From positions 372,001 to 436,000 of the forward strand of contig JAIWNF010000036.1 in the NCBI GenBank assembly GCA_025093555.1: a stretch of 64,000 bases of DNA. Direction: 5' to 3'. Positions 12,755 to 25,911 of this stretch are shown piece by piece. The translations under genes were made by a program, and so were the position numbers. The notes below the pieces were generated by a model. That model had not been told where the DNA came from. It worked only from the letters and a program-made list of their open reading frames with translations, and did not search any database. How positions within the stretch are numbered: position 1 is the stretch's first letter; every line of letters starts with the position of its first letter. This stretch comes from Circinella umbellata. Taxonomy: Eukaryota; Mucoromycota; Mucoromycetes; Mucorales; Lichtheimiaceae.

Positions 12755-13512
12755 GGAAAGAACTAAACTTTATATAAAATTACACATTACATATCAACAC
12801 TGTTATCGCTCGTCGGGAAAAAAAAGGTTCTGGTTACTAGTGAAGACATGTGGACTTGTTTTTTTTATTAGCAGCACCCCTTTTCTTTTAATATTAATAC
12901 TTATGTTATGAGCCGTATTTTTTCTATGTTCATTATTGATATATTCTCGAGGAATAAAAATAGAAAAGGGATCCCCTAAACAGCAAAATAATAATAATAA
13001 TTTTCTACTCCAATAATATGATTATAATGAACACTAGTTTTTAATGATGTTGCAATTTTTTTATAGATCTTTTTCAATCTATGCACACAAAATAGATTGT
13101 TTTTCTTAAGTGTATCATATCATTTATTTATAGTGGTCTAGAACTATCGTTATATGAAAGATAAACTGACATAGGAGAGAGCAATAATATAAACTCATCA
13201 GGTATCATTGTCCTTATCGGAGTGCTTGTAGTCGCTTAATAACGTGCTTTTCGCCTCTTTTTTTTAAAACATGTAAATTTATCCTAATTATGGAGGTGTA
13301 GAAAAAAGAAATAATAAGGCCCCCATTCTGATAACATACTCCTATTATAATATCGCTATCAGCTGTTTTTCTTTGTAATATTTTCATTTTTCTATATATA
13401 TCAATAGATGATATTCTTCTTTATTATTATTTGCTCAAATAAATGACAAGACTGATGTATAATTTTCTTTTTATATAATAAATGTTACGTAAATGAGTTT
13501 GGTTTCTAAAAT

Positions 13513-13538
13513 CTGTGTGTGTGTGTGTGTGTGTGTGC
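13513..13538. repeat. (GT)n microsatellite
   Basis: About 13 GT units, located 135 bp beyond the 3' end of the aquaglyceroporin gene. Confidence 0.9.
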
Positions 13539-13671
13539 TTTGATTGCAAGGTATATACATGTGTTAGAGAAAAATGTGATTGGAAATAATACGAGAAAGG
13601 AAATGTAGTGATAGATGAATGAATAATGATAAATGGTGATATTATTTAGAAAGGGGAAACGCATTTTGTTA

Positions 13672-15180
13672 CTAATCAGCAGCATGGTCGATAAAAATTG
13701 TATAAACAGTACCACCAACCAGAGAACCCAAAAATGGTGCAAACATAGGGACAAGTGCATAATAATCACTAATAATAAATACTTCTAGACCCCATCCTGC
13801 AACAGCTGTAAATATTCTGGGACCAATATCTCGTGCTGGATTCAATGAAAATCCAGATGTATAACCAATCGATAATAAGATAGACGAGACTCCTGTGGCG
13901 ACAATCACGCCTTGAATTGAACAAAATGGACGATTTTGTGGATGTCCTGTTGTCATGACTAATAATGCTAATAAACTGGTTCCAACAACTTCGGATGCAA
14001 TTGCAGTTCCAATACCAACATAGAGCGGTGGATAGGTTGCGAATATAGTTGCCGTTCCAGTATCCCCAAGAATTGATCGTGTACCTCCATCAAACTGATT
14101 AATGGCAGGTGTGATAATGGTATAAAGTAACGCAGACCCACAAAAAGCACCTGCTATTTGTGCTATGATATAACTTAAAACGCGGTTTCGAGGAAAATTG
14201 CTAAAAAGCCATAGTGTCACTGTAATTGCTGGATTCATGTGTGCACCCTATGTATAATTATATATATGTATTATCTATATTTAGTTCTCTTTTTATCATG
14301 CTAAGATTGACGAGTAAATATACATTATTGTTGTTCGCGCACGTAAAAGTTCATCTATTAGCGCAATGCATCAAGTAAGGGGATAATAGATTGATCAAGA
14401 AAAAAAAAGGGGATTCATTCCATTATGGCATTTTTTTTTCTCACTACTGCTCTTATTATTATTATTATCATTATTTTACTGATGCTCTACCCAAATTTAA
14501 AATTATGCTATTCTATAATAAATGTAAACAATAAAAAAAGTTATAGTTTTCTTACCGAAATATGTCCGCAGATACTGATGGCAAACAATACAGCCATGCC
14601 TATTTATATATAAGTTGTTGTCAATTAATCATTTATTATCAGGCTCTTAAATAATGAGCAATATGATTACCATTTCCATAAGCAACAGTTAACCAAGAAT
14701 CGTTAGATACACTCAGTCTTTGTTCAGCAGAGACACCATTTATCAATAAGACCAAAATCAAGGTACCAATAAATTCTGCCAAGACTTCTCTATTCTATTA
14801 ATTTTGAATAGATATTTAATAAAGATTTTGTTAATAGAAATAATAACATAGGTAGAAACAAAAGAAAAAAAAGCAATAATGTATAGTATTTTTACATTGC
14901 GTCTAAATTGTCTTCCTAAAGCTACGAGACCATCAAATCGTCCGGATATAGAGGGGTGTGAATTAGCAGCTATCGTCCCTTCGTATTGATCAGGGTAGTG
15001 TATATCAACTATTTCTTCCCGATTAAATGTGTCGTTTTTTTCAAGGTCGATAACTGTTAATTTATTTTTTGGAGAAGAAGATGATTGTATCTTGTTTATC
15101 GGGGTAGTAGATGTGGGCGATAATGCCGGTGGTGAGACCTTTGCTGATGTGAAATTATTATTGTAGTTCTCGTTTGACAT
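13672..15180 (-). CDS. Aquaglyceroporin (MIP family channel)
   Basis: Exons 14896..15180, 14671..14794, 14556..14599 and 13672..14247 give 342 residues. MIP channels pass water and small polyols such as glycerol through the membrane. Both pore signatures are present: GAHMNPAITVTL, which begins exon 4, and SGFSLNPARDIGPR near the C-terminus. The Asp after the second NPAR is the residue that typifies glycerol-conducting members. Membrane helices are evident, e.g. VLAEFIGTLILVLLI, GMAVLFAISICG and IIAQIAGAFCGSALLY. A Ser/Pro/Thr-rich cytosolic N-terminus of about 95 residues precedes the first helix. The start MSNENYN was chosen over an upstream in-frame ATG (15279) that sits beyond a T-rich leader. 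Exon 2 begins at 14794 by phase. The 308-nt intron 3 is unusually long for this window. Confidence 0.9.
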
Positions 15181-16591
15181 TTTGTTTGAAGGTATTCGTC
15201 GAGCGCGTATACGTATAATTAAATGAAGCCTTTTTTTTTTTTTGGTTATGGGTATATTGAGTAGAACAGAAAAGCACAATGATATCTTAGGACAAATACC
15301 GTCCTACTTTTTCTTGTTTAGCCTTCTGGGGGGAAATATTTTGGGAGTTTAAATATTTTTGTGTGCTTTGGTGTAGAAAATAAAAAGATAAAATAAGATT
15401 TGTTCAGCGAAAAAGTTCAGTAACTGGAAAACAATTGTTATTTATACAGATACTATAAAACACAATGAACAGAGCGGAGCAAAAAGAAATAGAAATAGGA
15501 ACAAGGTAAAAAAAAAAAACGTAAAAAAGAACAAGAACAAAAAAAAATTGAGAAAAAGAGAACTGAATTTATTTACGTACGGTCTTGTTGATAGTTGATA
15601 ATCGAAACTAGATATGAAAGGAGGAAGGGGGAGGAGCTACAGGTAATTTTCTTTGTCATTCAGGGTCAATATGGTTTTTTTTTGGGGGGGGTTGTCTTTT
15701 ACCGCTGTAAAAATAATAATGAAAAGGGAGGTGGATCCTTTAAGATCTTGAAAATAAAAAAATTTACAGAAAAAATTATTATTCGGTTAAAAGAAAAGGG
15801 GTTAGAAGTTGACAGAAAAATCACAAACCACCATAATATATACAATATATATAAATATCAATTGTTTTTGACCACTTAAATGTTATTATTATTATTTTTT
15901 TTGGGGGAGAGGAATTGTTATAAATGCATAATAAACGACGATCACATCAAAATCACAGGGGACTTTTTTTTAGGGATGGAGTAACATAGGAGGGACTTTT
16001 TATAGCAACATTGAAACATTAACATTAAATATATATTGATATACATGTAAACAAGATCGACCGCATCAAATATTATATGATGATGATACGACTCTTTGTA
16101 TTTTTCTTATTTGATAAACGGCATAAGCTAGGTTAAGTTTTGTTCTTTATATTATATATATATATACGTAGTTAATGATATGGTGTGGTCCAGATATAAA
16201 TTGATTACGACAAATTCTTTCAGGAAATAACCGGAAATAATACAAATTATATTACACCAATTTCTAAATGAATGATATCATAAGTTATGTATGTACAGTA
16301 GTAATAAAGCTTATTATGCTTTGTAATTCTGAGATATAAGTCTAATTCATGCCGTTGTCAAGCATTTACACGACGGGCACATAAAAACGCATACAAAACA
16401 ACATTAATTAGTGAATGAAAAAAAAGAGCAAAGATTACTTTTTTAATAAATATTTACAAAAAGAGACGAGAAAAATTACAAAGAGAGAAATAAATGGTAT
16501 AACCCGGCTTTGATGAAAAAGGGGGAAAGATTGGAATTTAGAATATAATACAGGTAATGAAAAATTGAAATAAAATGAAATAGAATACAAT
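15181..16591. other. Intergenic region upstream of the aquaglyceroporin gene
   Basis: 1.4 kb between the aquaglyceroporin start and the 3' end of the sulfate permease gene, both on the minus strand. It is rich in A and G/A runs (15500-15560, 15620-15740). No gene was recognised. Confidence 0.5.
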
Positions 16592-19461
16592 TTAATCTTT
16601 AGAAGCAGCATAGGTAGCTGCACGTACAGCGTCTTCTAGATCCCAATGGAAAAATGGAGCACGATCAATGGGCACACCTCGTTCCAATAATGGATAATAG
16701 GACAAATTGCCGTTACGATCAATATTAATGACAGAAGGTGATGATCGATTTGTTTTACCACTACGGATCGAGGATTGTTCATCACCACTATTACTATGCG
16801 CAGTAGGAGTTGAACGTATAGAAGGTGTAGATGATGAAGGTAATGGAGGTTGTTGCGAGGACTCACGATGAATGGAATAATAAACGGATCGCTTTTCTGA
16901 AATATCAACCGTCGTATCAATATCAATCACTTCTGATTCAATATTACACTGTTGTCCGTCTGCCGAACTGCTATTGATAGTTTTACCACCATTTCCTGGC
17001 TGTTGAAGTTGAGGAGGAACAATAGGAATAAGTTCAAGGGGATGTGAATCACGACCGTTCTGATTACCAAACCCGGCAACCATAAGTGCATGTCGAATAA
17101 ATGGTGTAGCCAAACTTGCAAAATGCCATTCCACTTCACGACCAACGTAACGATTAATAGAAAGTCGAAGATCCAAAAGGGCTTGTACGCCTGTTGAATC
17201 AAGATGATTGACAGCTGAAAAGTCAAGTACAATGGCCTTCAGTTTACGCCCGAAAGATTCTTGTTCTGCCAAAGCAGCTTCTAAATCTTCTTTTTTGACA
17301 AGAGGCCGACGATCGTTCCATGCTCGTTCACCTCGAGTAGTTGGTGGTGGACGGCCAGATGTAAAGTTATCTTGAACATAATGCATGATCTTGTCTGAGA
17401 TGAAACCAGCATTTGGATATGTCAGTGATTCATCGAATCGGAAAATAAGAACACCAGGCGGTGGGGGTTCAACAATATCGTGTAACGTTGGGTGATTTTC
17501 TTTGACATAAACGTATTCGACATCTTCCCCTTTTTGTTGCTCGTTGTACTTTTCGTCAGTTTTCTTTTCATCTTGGTGATTATTCTGATAAGATTCACGA
17601 ATAGGACGGACAGGAACACGACCAATAACAGCGTATCGTGGACGAGCAATTCGAATTAACATAAAAAAGATAGACAAGCCGACAGAGACATAGATACCAT
17701 ATTCAACATTGGTGAAAAAGGTAATAATCACTGCAGCAACAAATGTAAATAATTCAAGGGGATTGATATGCCACAAGTGTTGTACGAATTTCGGACCCGA
17801 AACAAGATCAGAGACTGCATGAATAATGACAGCTGCGAGGATTGCATCAGGAATATAGTAGAAAGCTGGGGTTAATACGTATAAGCACAAAAGGACCACA
17901 AGAGCTGAAAATACACCTGCAAGTGGCGTACGAACACCACTTCGTGCCTTGATAGCAGTACGTGAAAATGAACCAGTGTTAGGATATGCGCCTAAATATA
18001 CGTATAAAATATGTTAGTTCTCTTTTGAACAAGCCATTCACTCTCAATGAAAAAAAAAATAAGAAAAGAAAGCATACCAAAAAAGCAACCAATGATGTTG
18101 GCAACACCAATGGCAATGATTTCTTGATCAGAATTAATCTTATAATTGTTACGACGACCGAATGACTTTGCAATGGCAACATGTTCAAGAATGAGAATAA
18201 TGACAACCGAAGGCAATGAACCAGAAATTTCAGATAAGAGATTTGCGTCTACTTTTGGAACGCCCATGGCAGTAAATCCAGCCGGTACATCTTCAAGAAT
18301 GCTAATGGGACTATCGTCTTTACCAATCTGAATAAGGAAAGCTAAATAAAAATGTTTTAATATAATATATCCAAAATGTTTCATATTATAGATAGTAAAT
18401 ATGTTACCTATAAGAGTACCGAAAATGACGACGACACCGTTACGCATAATGTTGGTAAAGAACCATAGTTTGTCGTATTTAGGGTATTTTTTACCGAGAT
18501 AAGCCGTTCCAAAACGGAATGCATAAAGAACAAAGAGACCAACAAGACCAAAAGCAACATCCAAATGTGTATCGGGAAGGTGTTTAAAAAAGTTGCCGAA
18601 AATGAGATATGCGGCATCATGTGTATTAACTCCTGTCATACCAAATCTAATATAACAGAAGAATTAGTAAACTTATTGAATCATCCCTCTGTTTTTTTTA
18701 ATTTTCAAATTGTTACTTACAATTTTGGGTATTGACCGATAGCAATTGTAATAGCACTACCTGTCATGAAACCAGCTAAATACAAGTAATAAAAAACATT
18801 AATATAAAATTACTATCCATTTAGTAAAACTAATATAAGTAAAACGAAAGCAATTACCAATTGCCGGTTCAGGAATAAAATCGACGAGGATACCAAGACG
18901 AACAAATCCTATCGCTGCAGCAATGATGCCTCCGAATAGTGCCATGGCAACACCAACTTGCGGTCCCGTATAACCAGAATCTCCTGAAGTTACAGTTGCG
19001 ACAGTTTGACCAACTAATAATGACATGACAGCTGTTGGACCAATACTGATATCTTTTGATGTACCGAAAAAGCAATATATACATAAACCAACAAATGATG
19101 AATAAAGACCATATTCCTATATTGAGTAGATAAAAATAAAAAAAAAAAAGGTCAAGTTAATAAAATAAAAAAAAATAAAAATCTACCAAAACAAGAAAAA
19201 ATAACTTACAGGTGGTAAGTTTGCAATTTTTGCGTAGCCCATTCCCTGTGGGACGACGACAATGCCAACAGTAACACCAGCAATTACATCAGAAACAAGC
19301 CATGTGAGGTTATATCGATGAATCCAGTATACAATGGGGAAAAAACTACATAGGTACTCTTTGGTATAACGTGGTAACTTTCGAAAAAAACGTGTGGCTA
19401 CTTTAAAGTGGGAAATAGGCTCATAGTCGAGAATTATTGGTGTATTAATGTCTGTTGTCAT
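16592..19461 (-). CDS. Sulfate permease, SulP/SLC26 family with STAS domain
   Basis: Exons 19210..19461, 18858..19116, 18721..18775, 18408..18646, 18078..18341 and 16592..17991 give 822 residues (yeast Sul1/Sul2 are of similar size). The family imports sulfate across the plasma membrane for sulfur assimilation. The N-terminus carries the SulP signature GVTVGIVVVPQGMGYAKIANL, then GPTAVMSLLVGQ and a series of membrane helices such as GVAMALFGGIIAAAIGFVRLG. ATPFIRHALMVAGFG and LDSTGVQALLDL identify the cytosolic STAS domain (about residues 530-665). The C-terminal ~160 residues are Ser/Pro-rich and end DLEDAVRAATYAASKD. All intron phases agree. A palindromic motif cluster lies about 135 bp upstream of the ATG and may be regulatory. 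Confidence 0.92.
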
Positions 19462-19572
19462 TACTGGTTCATATGGCGTATTTTATGATATGTCTGGATA
19501 TTTTGGAAGTAAAAGAAAGGGGTGTATTTCTAAAATGTAATAAAATGTGGGCGGTAGATCATTTTCATCAAG

Positions 19573-19610
19573 CACGCAAAATATGGCGCCTCATCACGCA
19601 ATCTTGCGTG
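19573..19610. promoter_or_regulatory. CACGCAA motif cluster with palindrome upstream of the sulfate permease gene
   Basis: CACGCAA occurs at 19573-19579, again at 19595-19601, and its complement TTGCGTG at 19604-19610. The last two form a perfect 7-bp-arm palindrome with a 2-bp centre. The cluster ends about 110-150 bp before the permease start codon, where fungal activator sites are usual. That it controls sulfur-responsive expression is an inference; the motif is not the CACGTG box known from yeast sulfur genes. Confidence 0.45.
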
Positions 19611-22600
19611 CTGGAGAATGGTCGACTGAGTGGATCTGTCATCGGTACTAACGAGCCAATGAAAAACCTTTTTTGCTGGGATTGTTTGTCGGATAAAATT
19701 CCACCATTGAAACCAAAATAGGGGATATAATCTCCATGACCTACACATATCGAACCATAACGAACTCTCTTTTCCCTCTGTTGTTTAATATAAATATCAA
19801 AAGTTGAAAAGTAAATTATTTGAACGGAATTTATCGACAATTCTTTTCTTTATTTATCAATTCCGTGGACAGGTGCATGTAGTAAATGATTTCGCTGTTG
19901 ATCATTCGCTGCTACTATTTTTGCGTAAAAAATATTGGAGAAACGGGAAAGTGGAGCTAATGAGGAATGAAAGGATATTCATACGAATGATTTTTTTTCA
20001 AAGGTTAGATAGCGAAAATCAAATCATATTAAACTTTCTTTAGATGATGTAGAATTTGATCGAAGCGCATAACAGACACCCGAAAAAAGAAAAAAAAAAC
20101 TTTAAAAGTAACTTAATCGACCCTGGTGATACGGCCAAGATTCCCGCCTAATACTCTATAAGGTAAAATATGTAGAGATAAACGGCGCCTGCCGAAATCG
20201 ATAAGATATTTGCAAAACGTTTAGGAAAAGTGTGCTAGCATTATTATTGCCATTATTTGTTTGGCTTTGTGAGTCGCGGAATAAAATTTGCTGAAGCGCA
20301 ACAAGTTAGTTAGCAAACTAAAATATATAACCTACCTGTAGTGCTTATCTGTAGTATACTAGGCGATGCTAAGAACTATAGAAAGGAGGAGAATAGTTAC
20401 GTACTATAAACCTAGCAGATATATGTGTACATATGATACAAGATTCTTTATACGTATTTGACATTAATAGATGGATACGTCAGTATTTTCGTTGGTGGTC
20501 CATCAATAAAAAACAATAGCTGGTAATCACGGGAGGTGATGATAAATCTGAAGGGTAAATCAATTTTTTCATCATTAACAGTTACACATGGGTCTTTTTT
20601 TTTTGTTTATTGACAGCGGATCGTTATAGAGTGAGTAAGTTCGTGTTGTAAAAAACAAACCATTTACAAAATAATGACTATATCGACTATTCAACTTTAA
20701 GGGCTCTTTCAATTTCGGCTTTTCCATACAACTTCAAACCAAAAAACCTTGCCTATAGAATATCACGTATACGTATATTTATCCAAAAGAAATCCCTATC
20801 ATGGTATACTAAATAAATGTGATGTCACCACAATAATTAGTTTATGACACAAGAGTTAAGATAATAGTTTCCGAATTCAGAAACCAGATCCGTGCTGTCG
20901 GATTGTGTTGTTTACATTGACACAATATGAAAGAATACTATAATATCATAAGTATTTCTTTTTATCAATCAGATATAAGATCAAGTATACACAAAAAACC
21001 ATTCACTTTTTTAACGTGGGCTTTGTATTTATACATAGTGCATATATTCAGATGATTTTAAGACTGAAAAGCAAGTGTAATAAGAAAGGTGTAAAAAACT
21101 TGTGTAATGGGGGTTTCAAACTCGGTAAAATCTAGTAAAATTAACCAATAATAATACTAGATACTTGCTTTTCACCAGGTTCAAGATCTTCATAGTCAAA
21201 GATTCAAAAGTCATATGCTTTTATATAATAATCGCTCATAGTCATAAGCCGACTCTTATGGGGTTTAACAAGAATGTGGTACGTAATACAGCTAATGATA
21301 ATAAGTATGCAACAACTTGGAAAGATCGAAAATGGCCCTTCTACAGTATACTGAAAGATTTTTCACTCTTCTCTTTGAACAAAACTGGTCTTTCAACAAA
21401 CCCCTTCATGGCTCCTCTTGTTGAACTATACTCGCAACTAGCTAGTACATATTTGGAGCTTGGTTCAATGGTAACAGTATAATAAAAGAGGAAATTTACG
21501 TACATTGAAACGCAGCATTACATGAATGCAATCAAATCTTATCTTAGCACATCTAATCTCTTGCCTAGGAGAATATGTTACTTCTGTTACTTTTTACATA
21601 TGAAGTCTAACGCAGAAATAATAGCATATTTGCGGTAACGCCCTACTACCTTAGTATTTAGTAACAGTGTAAAACGCCGGGTCAACGAAAATCAGATATT
21701 CATTGGACTTTGAACATACTGGACCGCCATGAATCACTGGCGACGCTTTTACATCTACACTCTTAAAAATTACAAGTTCTTTTTATGAGTACTACCTTCA
21801 GAAACTGAAAAAAAGGCATAAACGTTAACCATAGTACTGAGTATTTTTAAAATCTGTCAAAAAATTGATTTTACAACGTCAAGGTCTTTTGTTCACCGAG
21901 AAAGCTTTCCGCTTCTGTAGGATTGATTTCCCATCTGTGTAAATGTCACTACATGTACCAGAATGTTTTGTAGCAAAATTACACGTCACAAGAAAACTGA
22001 AAGAAAAGGCACTAGCACACTACTTTTCACTGCTGGAACATAGGACAAAAATATAAGTTGGCACCTCGGCTCGTTCTCTCCGTATGTTTTGATATCATGA
22101 GGAAAAAATGTTGGCTTCTTCATGATATAGATTCTTTATATAGAAGAGATATTCTCGGTTTTTCGTTTCTGATTTTCAAGCTGTGGACTAGTAATGGTAA
22201 TAAAAGTTTAGAACATAGCAGCAATTAGAAGTAGTCTCAGTGTAGAGTCGCTTGAAAGAAGAGTATTCAGGTTTATGTTATAGTATAGGTATTTATTTAG
22301 CAGATCGATGCTATTTCGGCTTTTTGAGAAGCATTTGTAATAAACTAGGAATCAACTTCGAAATTACCGATTTTTTTCAAACATTATAGATGTATGTTGT
22401 ATCTTGAACAAATATGTCAAAGACAGCGCCACGTTCAATATAAAATTATGCAAAATTATTGTCTAACAAAGAAAGCCATAACTTTACACCTTGAGTGACA
22501 GAAAATTGCCAAGTCTAGAAAAAAATTTATAACTTGATATTTATCAATGGGAATCACATACTCAAGTCATTACGGCACTTGTTATTTTTGAACAACATTC

Positions 22601-23090
22601 TAATCATTGTTGAGTCTCGTCAATTATTTTTGTCCATCGCATTATAATTCACTATACCAATTTAGAAACATCGAAGTTTTCAATATTTTTTTACAACAGC
22701 AAGTATGGTCGAGAGTGAGTACGAATGTGAGTCGAGCAGTCATCACATTAAGGCAGATGACCAACGTCATTTGTATATTTCGCAAGTCATTTCAAAAAGA
22801 ACTTCCCCCGTGTTATTGTGGGTTATGGAAGAGTAAATAAGCAACGAAAAGGTGTATTTTATTAAAAAGTAAATTGTTACACCACCTTAATATTCTTCCA
22901 AAAAAAAAGATTCCGTTTCTAAAAGCAAATTGTATCACATTGAAGTTTTCACTACCAAACTACATTTATTTAACGTGTATTCTGTCGCTCTTATTTGCTG
23001 GTAAGCAAATAAAATGATTGGATGAACCTATTCGGCGCCTCATCCGCTTTAACTCGATTGGAATGAACACAAGAAAACCCTGGAGCTACG
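19611..23090. other. Intergenic region between the divergent permease and P450 genes
   Basis: About 3.5 kb, AT-rich, with no recognisable gene. The longest open frame (21165-21482, 105 codons) begins with a non-ATG or weak start and has no domain signature. GGCGCC palindromes occur near 19586, 20184 and 23033, and the first and last share the longer string GGCGCCTCATC. Confidence 0.5.
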
Positions 23091-23097
23091 TATAAAA
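23091..23097 (+). promoter_or_regulatory. Candidate TATA box of the P450 gene
   Basis: TATAAAA lies 55 bp upstream of the P450 start codon at 23152, within the usual distance of fungal core promoters. It is a motif match only. Confidence 0.45.
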
Positions 23098-23151
23098 TGG
23101 TTAAAAGTTAAGAAGATATTTTTTTTCGTCTGTCTTTTGGCTAGATACAAA

Positions 23152-25911
23152 ATGTCTTCAGCAATTACCCATTTTCAGAAACAACTTTGGTCTTTATTAT
23201 TTCCAGAGAATGGCGGTGGCGGTGGTGGTGGCGCTGCTGCTAGCCTATTGGCGACAATAAAAAGTCGGAAAATAACCACCTCAATTGCAATTACATTGTT
23301 TGGTCTTTATTTCGCTTATGAAAAAATTAGTAAACCACCAAAACAACTTCGTCATATTCCTCAGGGGGGTTTTTTCAAATATTTATATAACTTTATGACA
23401 ATGCGTCCATATGATGAGATTGTTGAAAAAATTACTGGTCCTTTGGGTGCAAAAACTGATCACGGATTATATATTGTAAGAAAAAAAGCTTCTCTACTGA
23501 TATATATTTTTTCACCTTATTGTAATAATAAAAAAATTATAATAATAGGTTTTTGATATATACGGATGGACAGTTCATGTCACACGTCCAGAAGCAGCCA
23601 AGAAGCTGTTACTCAAATCAGGTAAGAGAGTTAATGGCATATAATTGATGTATTTGTAAAAATCATGATATCTTCGAGTAAAGAGTAAAACATTGTATAC
23701 TATACGTACCTAATGAATTTTCTATTAATGTTATTCGATGTATTGTATACAGATTTATTTCCAAAGATCGATATGAATGTGAAGCGTCGAAATACACTCT
23801 TTGGAAAATTTGCTATGGGGCCTAATATTATTTTCTTAATCGGTATATAATTGTAGTTTTACATTTCTTTTTGAAAGGATGTTCTGATCTGTGTAATTTC
23901 TCTTGAAACAGTTGCAGACGTACAGAACAAACGTTGTACTAACACGCTATTTTATCATATACTCTTAGGTAAACATTGGAAAGACCAACGAAGCGTAATT
24001 ATTTTGATACCAATTATTTTTTTTATCTGTTTTTACCATGGTTATGAATTTGCAATTTACTAATTTTTTACTATTTATATTAATAGATTTTGAATCCAGC
24101 AGTACGTAGATCATCAGTATATGTAATGTAACTAGAAGCTCTACTTAATTAACTTGCTTTCATTTTATTTTCCACAGTTCCACCGTTCAATGCCTGTGCA
24201 TTTATTTGGTGATCTTACGCAGAAACTTTTTTTTGAACTTGATAAACAGTTGGACACATCTGTTGAATTTCATGAAATCATGGTGCGATGGACTTTGGAT
24301 GCCATTGGTATTGCAGGATTCAGTAAGTAGTAATAAACAAATTATATAAACTAAAAACAGAAAATAAATACACTACGGATATATTATTCAATTCACTAGT
24401 AATAACAATGTATTATATGCTATCATGGGAAAATAGATTTTGATTTCAATTCTGTTGCTGAGCCAACAAACGAATGGGTTACTCGATACGAAAGGATCAT
24501 GTCAGCAAACAGTGACCCATTATTCATGCTATTTCCTTCATTCGAAACAAAATGGCTTTTCCTTTTCCCCAAGCGTAGACAAGCACATCAAGAACTTGAT
24601 ATATTTTTAGAAAAGATGCAAGAAATCATTTCTAAAAAGCGAGAAGTTTTGGCCAACGATACTACTATTGCTGAAAAGAAAACAAGTGAAAAGGATCTTC
24701 TTACCCTGATGCTTGAAGCAAGTCAAGAAGGAAATGGGAGATTAACAGACGAAGAATTGCAGGTGAGATACATAAAACTTAGTATAGATATTTGCATGTT
24801 CAGTGGATATATGATGTTCAAAAAATATTAACTTACAACTTTTCTTTGTAGAGCAATTTATGCGCTTTCTTTTTAGGTTTGTTATTAATCCAAGAGTATA
24901 TAGTTAAAGAGAGATGCAGAAAATGTATACTAATTATTATATACATAAATATCTAGCTGGCCATGACACCACTGCAAATGCCTTGTCATATGCTGTTTAT
25001 AACTTAGCTACAAATCCAGTACGTTTTTATTCCTTCTTCTATAAATGTTACTACTTTTTGCAACGCCATTTTCTCATCAAAATATTATCAATGTTTTCAG
25101 AAAGTACAACAAAAAGCCAGAGAAGAAGCTAACCGAATTTTAGGCGATGAACCAGTTGACGTCTTGCCTACAATGGATCAACTCCAAAAAATGCCTTACA
25201 TTTATCAAGTTATTAAAGGTATATTTACATATACCATTATTCACACTTAGAGCAGGAATAATGTTAATACTAATACGTAACACAAAAATAATATATAGAA
25301 ACCATGCGACGTAATGTCACAGCTACTGGTGTGCTAGCCCGTGAGGCTCAAGAAGATACCGAATTGGCTGGTGTTTATATTCCCAAAGGTACGCGTGTCA
25401 CAGTAGATATTATGGAAATCCATCGTAACAACAAGGTTTGGAAAGATCCTGAAATATTCGACCCTGAACGATTTGCACCAGGCGGGGAAGCTGAAAAAGT
25501 AGCGAAGATGGGAATGAGCTTTTTGCCATTTAGCAACGGGCAACGACAATGTATGTTGAAATGATAGTCTATACTTTTCTTGTATAATATACACATTACA
25601 ACTTGTAAATCAGTGAATTGATTCAAATAACTTGCTTTTTAAGGTATTGGTATGAACTTCAGTCTTGCTGAACAGCGGGTTTTCCTTCCAATGTTTTGTA
25701 AGTAATTATTTCTACCTCAATAATACGTAGTGATACAAAACTTATTATTTTATACGTACTAAAAATTTTTTAATGCTTGCTAAACATAATAGTGAGAAAG
25801 TATGAAGTATCATTACCGGAAGATTCGATCCATAAAGATAAACCAGTCATTACTGGTGTTGGTATTTTGACACCTGTTGATCTCAAAATTAATTTGAAGA
25901 AGCTTTACTAA
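23152..25911 (+). CDS. Cytochrome P450 monooxygenase (13 exons)
   Basis: Exons 23152..23475, 23549..23621, 23753..23842, 23969..23994, 24087..24116, 24178..24322, 24437..24762, 24852..24876, 24957..25018, 25101..25218, 25299..25550, 25644..25697 and 25793..25911 give 547 residues with consistent phases. Landmarks in order: an N-terminal membrane segment (TSIAITLFGLYFAYE), the helix C-like GKHWKDQRSILNPAVRRS assembled from two tiny exons, the I-helix oxygen-binding AGHDTT (A347), the K-helix ETMRR (E407), PERFAPGG, and the heme loop FSNGQRQCIG with ligand Cys491. The product should be an ER-anchored haem monooxygenase. It recalls the P450s expanded in Mucorales (a CYP509-type assignment is possible but unverified). 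A poly-Gly/Ala run (GGGGGGGAAAS) near the N-terminus is odd. Substrate unknown. Confidence 0.9.

Larger units (their letters stand above)
11211..13671. other. Convergent intergenic region gda1 / aquaglyceroporin
   Basis: 2.4 kb of AT-rich sequence between two convergent genes. It contains a CT/CA microsatellite (11459-11524), a GT microsatellite (about 13513-13538) and a 9-bp inverted repeat at 12729-12754. The short open frames here have no recognisable product. Confidence 0.5.

Noticed and set aside
21165..21482. 105-codon plus-strand open frame in the permease/P450 spacer
   Set aside because: No domain, no membrane or signal pattern, no splice partners; a chance frame is more likely.
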